Source: Rhodococcus sp. 06-235-1A
Lineage (GTDB): Bacteria; Actinomycetota; Actinomycetes; Mycobacteriales; Mycobacteriaceae
DNA length: 64,000 bases
Reading direction: 5' to 3'
NCBI RefSeq assembly: GCF_002258785.1
Contig: NZ_NOYI01000021.1
Coordinates: 124,001-188,000 of the forward strand
The position numbers and the translations under genes were made by a program. Shown in pieces: positions 61,275 through 64,000 of the stretch (position 1 is the stretch's first letter; the number at the start of each line of letters is the position of its first letter). A model generated the notes under the pieces. The model searched no databases, had not been told where the DNA came from, and saw only the letters and a list, made by a program, of their open reading frames with translations.

Positions 61275-61751
61275 TGGTGATCGTTCTTTGGGTCTGAAGC
61301 CATTGTCCAGCAACGGCTTTCGATCCAGCAAACAATCGGTTGCGGATGGGTTCGCTGCCGAATTGCTCAGCTGGCCCACATCGCGCTCGCTAGTCTAGCG
61401 GCCCACCGTGTCGATCGTGAAGCAGGTTGCCGCTGACCGGCACGGTCCCGGTCGGTGACGGGATCACGTTGAGGACGGTGCGGTGCTGGTAAGCGGCGTG
61501 ATCGGCGCTCGACTCGATGCCGACGAAGCGATGGGTGCCGCGCGCGAAGGCTCGAACCTCATCGCCGGAATCTCATCCGATCACCTTCTTCTCTGCAAAC
61601 GCGAGCGCATCTGCCAAACGCGCGCAGAGTCGCCGGCTTTTCGCTGTCCATTCCGCTCGCATCTGACAAACGCGCGCGCGTTTGCGGATCCCGAGGCCGA
61701 TCCCGAGGCCGATCCCGAGGCCGCGAACCAGGCCGAACCGGTGTCCCCAAC
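61275..61751. other. Repeat-rich gap between tRNA-Arg and the FtsX-type gene
   Basis: This 477-bp stretch has no intact gene. It contains a coding-like fragment (61390-61572, minus), two copies of CGCATCTGmCAAACGCGCGC (61606-61625 and 61658-61677, one difference), an 18-bp palindrome CAAACGCGCGCGCGTTTG (61667-61684), and three perfect 12-bp units GATCCCGAGGCC (61687-61722). The repeats crowd the end of the ABC-permease gene, whose stop is at 61752. Confidence 0.8.
61390..61572 (-). pseudogene. 3'-end fragment of an unidentified gene
   Basis: On the minus strand an open frame of 60 codons between a TGA at 61575-61573 and the TAG at 61392-61390 reads GTHRFVGIESSADH and continues AYQHRTVLNVIPSPTG. 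Its third positions are strongly G/C, like real genes here, but there is no start codon near its beginning. It looks like the tail of a gene whose front has been lost. I do not recognise the family. It is close to a tRNA, where insertions and deletions are common. Confidence 0.4.
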
Positions 61752-64000
61752 TCAATCCGCCGCAATGGCATCCACGATGTTCAGTCGCGACGCGTGCAGG
61801 GCAGGTGGGGCCGAACCCAGCAGCGACAGGCCGAGGGCGACGAGTCCGTACAGCAGCACCGACCATCCGGCGGTGTAGGCAACCGGGATTCCGATGCTGG
61901 CTCCGAGGATCAGTGTGCTCAGGTATTGCAGACCCGCGCCGATGATCAGGCCGAGCACGCCGCCGACGATGCCCACCGACAACGCCTCCGCGAGCACCAT
62001 TCGCGCCAGGGTTCCTCTGCCGCCGCCCATGGCGCGCAGTACGCCGAGTTCACGTCGACGCTCGAGTACCGACAGCGTCAGCGTGTTGAGCAACTCGACC
62101 GCGGCGACGAGCGCGACGATCCACTGCAACGCGATGGCCAATGCACCGGACTGTCGGATTGCCGCGCTGGTGCCCTCCAAGGCGGCCGCGCCGGTGTAGA
62201 CGAAGGCCTCGGGTGGCAGCGTCTCGCGCAGTGAATCCTGCACGGCAGCAACGTCTCCGTCGACGCCGATCTCGAGGTAGGTCGCTCCGGGTCGGTCGTA
62301 CCAGCGCTGCATCGATTCCAACGAGATCGCCATCGTGCCGCCCGCGGCATTGATGTAGTCCACCAGATCCAGCACCCGCACGTTCTGCACGCCCGTCGGC
62401 GTCGGCAGGTCGATGTAGTCGCCCACCGAGACACCCAACGTTCTCCCGAACCCCTGGGACAGCACCACGCCGTCGCCGGCCAGCAACTGGGAGCGGACGT
62501 CATCGGAGAGCGACGCGAGCGTCACCGCGTTGCTCCCGTCGGCGACTCCCTGGATGGAGACCAACTCGTCGTCGATGGTCGCGTAGGCCCATTGCCCCTC
62601 GACCACCCGGGAGACACCCGGCGTCGCTCGGACGGCGTCGGCCACTTCGGTGGGAACGATGGGGCCGGACGGGATCGCGTCGGGTGAGGACATCGACACG
62701 TACAGGTCCGTGTTCGCCAACGAGGACAGCGAGTCGGCCGCCGAGTCGGTCATGTTGGTCAGCGAACCTGACACTCCCACACTGACTCCCACCGCGATCA
62801 CGATCGTCATCACCGTTGCCCAGATGCGGCGCGGAGCGCGTTCGATGGTGGCGGTGGCCAGGCGACCTGCACCACCCCAGCGGCGAGGGACGGCCGCCGT
62901 GGCCGACACGATCGGCCCTGTCGCACCGACGCACAGCGCAACGACTCCGAACATGAACAGAGCACCGGCACCGAGGGTCAGTTGTCCGTCGACGTTGACG
63001 GCGAACACGAACGCACCGGCAATGGCTAGAAGGCCGAACGCCGTGGCGGCCAGAGTGAATCGCAATCCTGGGCCGCCGGAGGTCTCCCCGCCGCCGACCG
63101 CGAGTGCCTCGATCGGCGAAATGCGATACACCTGGACCGCCGCGACGGCCGAGGCACCGACACAGGCCAGCACGCACGCCACGATCGCCACCGGAATTGC
63201 GAAGCCGGGCAGAACGTATTCGATCCGCGCGTCGAACGCCTGCGACAGAAACGGCGGCAAACTCTCTATCGCGATGCGGCCCATCGCGATTCCCAGCGGT
63301 ACGCCGACGGCGCCGCCGAGCAGACCCACCAGAACCGACTCGGACAACAGGTCACGCACGATATCTGCGCGGCGACCGCCGACGGCTCGAAGCAGTGAGA
63401 TGGTGGGTCGACGCTTCGCGATGGCCATGTTCATGACGTTGAAGACCAGGAACGCTGCTACGACGAACGCGATGAGCGAGACCATCAGCGTTGCATTGCG
63501 AGTCAAGCTCATCGCTTGGTTCGCACGGTCGGCCCGGAAGTCCGGGTTCATCACCGACACTCGACCGGCTACCGCGGTGTCGAGGTCGGTGCGCAGAGTG
63601 TCGCTGTTCCCGAGGACGAAGATCGAGTCGAGTTCGTTCGGCCGATCGGTGAGCGCCTGAGCGGTGGGAAGCAGCGCGACGGCGAACAAGCCCCCACCGA
63701 TGCGCTGCGTTCCCGGTCCGTCGATGACGCCGACCACCGCTGTGGGCACGTCATCGATGGTGATGGTGTCGCCCTGTTTCAGACCTGTTGCAGCACCGAC
63801 CAGTACACCGGATGGATCGGACACCAATCCGGTCGCGTCGCCCACTGCGCCCCGCAGATCCGACTGCAACGCGGTGATGGAGGAATCGACGCCGAGAACA
63901 GTGAGATCTCCGACGTCGGATCGAACGGTGCTGCGCAGCAGTGGAACCGCCGTCTCGACCCCGGGAACGGCGCGAACGACGTCGAGTTCGTTCTGATCGA
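61752..64000 (-). CDS. FtsX-family ABC transporter permease (N-terminus beyond window)
   Basis: Membrane part of a MacB/LolCE-like ABC system that acts on lipids, lipoproteins or peptides in the envelope. About 749 residues are in the window. One FtsX block of three to four helices is near ATLMVSLIAFVVAAFLVFNVMNMAIAKRR, and the second is at the C-terminus (ALQWIVALVAAVELLNTLTLSVLERR, then RAMGGGRGTLARMVLAEALSVG). Between them is a large external domain (VGVSGSLTNMTDSA ... YLEIGVDG). It ends in ALHASRLNIVDAIAAD. The reading frame stays open to the window edge (VVRAVPGVETAVPLLRS is in frame), so the TTG at 63869 is not the start. The ATPase gene is presumably upstream, outside the window. Confidence 0.92.
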   Translation of the reverse strand, partial: DQNELDVVRAVPGVETAVPLLRSTVRSDVGDLTVLGVDSSITALQSDLRGAVGDATGLVSDPSGVLVGAATGLKQGDTITIDDVPTAVVGVIDGPGTQRIGGGLFAVALLPTAQALTDRPNELDSIFVLGNSDTLRTDLDTAVAGRVSVMNPDFRADRANQAMSLTRNATLMVSLIAFVVAAFLVFNVMNMAIAKRRPTISLLRAVGGRRADIVRDLLSESVLVGLLGGAVGVPLGIAMGRIAIESLPPFLSQAFDARIEYVLPGFAIPVAIVACVLACVGASAVAAVQVYRISPIEALAVGGGETSGGPGLRFTLAATAFGLLAIAGAFVFAVNVDGQLTLGAGALFMFGVVALCVGATGPIVSATAAVPRRWGGAGRLATATIERAPRRIWATVMTIVIAVGVSVGVSGSLTNMTDSAADSLSSLANTDLYVSMSSPDAIPSGPIVPTEVADAVRATPGVSRVVEGQWAYATIDDELVSIQGVADGSNAVTLASLSDDVRSQLLAGDGVVLSQGFGRTLGVSVGDYIDLPTPTGVQNVRVLDLVDYINAAGGTMAISLESMQRWYDRPGATYLEIGVDGDVAAVQDSLRETLPPEAFVYTGAAALEGTSAAIRQSGALAIALQWIVALVAAVELLNTLTLSVLERRRELGVLRAMGGGRGTLARMVLAEALSVGIVGGVLGLIIGAGLQYLSTLILGASIGIPVAYTAGWSVLLYGLVALGLSLLGSAPPALHASRLNIVDAIAAD

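Noticed and set aside
63704..63869. TTG at 63869 as the start of the FtsX-type permease
   Set aside because: The frame stays open to the window edge with family-like sequence, so the gene is simply cut by the window.

Overview
The window is chromosomal DNA of a high-GC actinobacterium of the order Mycobacteriales, most likely a Rhodococcus or a close relative. The evidence is the strong G/C bias at third codon positions, the frequent GTG starts, and a set of mycobacterial-type genes: prrBA, accD3, echA6, a P-type ATPase like CtpE, a 62-aa protein of the Rv0909/MT0933 family, an SRPBCC protein like Rv0910, and a fused ECF transporter ATPase like Rv2326c. The genus call is inference. The recognisable genes prrB, prrA, accD3, echA6, the metallo-hydrolase, ctpE, the Rv0909-like and the Rv0910-like gene occur in the same order as the M. 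tuberculosis Rv0902c-Rv0910 block, but here they are spread over about 48 kb with many other genes between them.

Layout. 1-5.2 kb: a truncated MFS transporter, a DUF2848-like gene, an FKBP isomerase, a 2-oxoglutarate/Fe(II) oxygenase and the prrA-prrB two-component system behind a 68-aa ORF. 5.2-12.4 kb: a membrane diguanylate cyclase divergent from a DNA photolyase, a DMT exporter, prpE, and a frameshifted AbiEi/DUF559 gene. 12.4-17.3 kb: accD3, and a leftward operon of an XRE regulator, a membrane protein and a NatAB-like ABC exporter, then a MarR regulator. 17.4-25.8 kb: a hydrolase behind a MarR-type palindrome, an ABC-F ATPase, an aldo/keto reductase, a HemD-domain protein, a flavin monooxygenase, echA6 overlapping amt, and a secreted protein. 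25.9-31.7 kb: a hydrolase, an ECF sigma factor with two membrane-protein genes (one frameshifted), and an NCS1 permease.

31.7-42.6 kb: a NarL-type two-component system, a carotenoid oxygenase, htpG, the metallo-hydrolase, ctpE, the Rv0909-like gene and a Na+/H+ antiporter. 42.6-50.1 kb: a lipase-like lipoprotein overlapping a LytS/LytR-type two-component system, then two small-protein/sodium-solute-symporter pairs, closed by a strong intrinsic terminator. 50.1-58.1 kb: the SRPBCC gene, two tandem substrate-binding/VWA paralogues, a fused ECF transporter (ecfT plus an S-A-A polypeptide), and an MFS transporter. 58.1-64 kb: a DEAD-box helicase, a DUF222/HNH protein, tRNA-Arg(CCT), a repeat-rich gap with a gene remnant, and a truncated FtsX-type ABC permease.

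Themes are short-chain acid and monocarboxylate use (prpE, MctBC-like symporters, LytSR system), lipid metabolism (accD3, echA6, lipase), sensing (three two-component systems, c-di-GMP, a sigma factor) and transport. Two families of dispersed inverted repeats sit at gene ends: a 20-21 bp arm element in three copies, each next to a stop codon, and a 23-bp sequence in three copies. Two genes each carry what looks like a single missing base. No CRISPR array, insertion sequence, prophage or complete biosynthetic cluster was seen.
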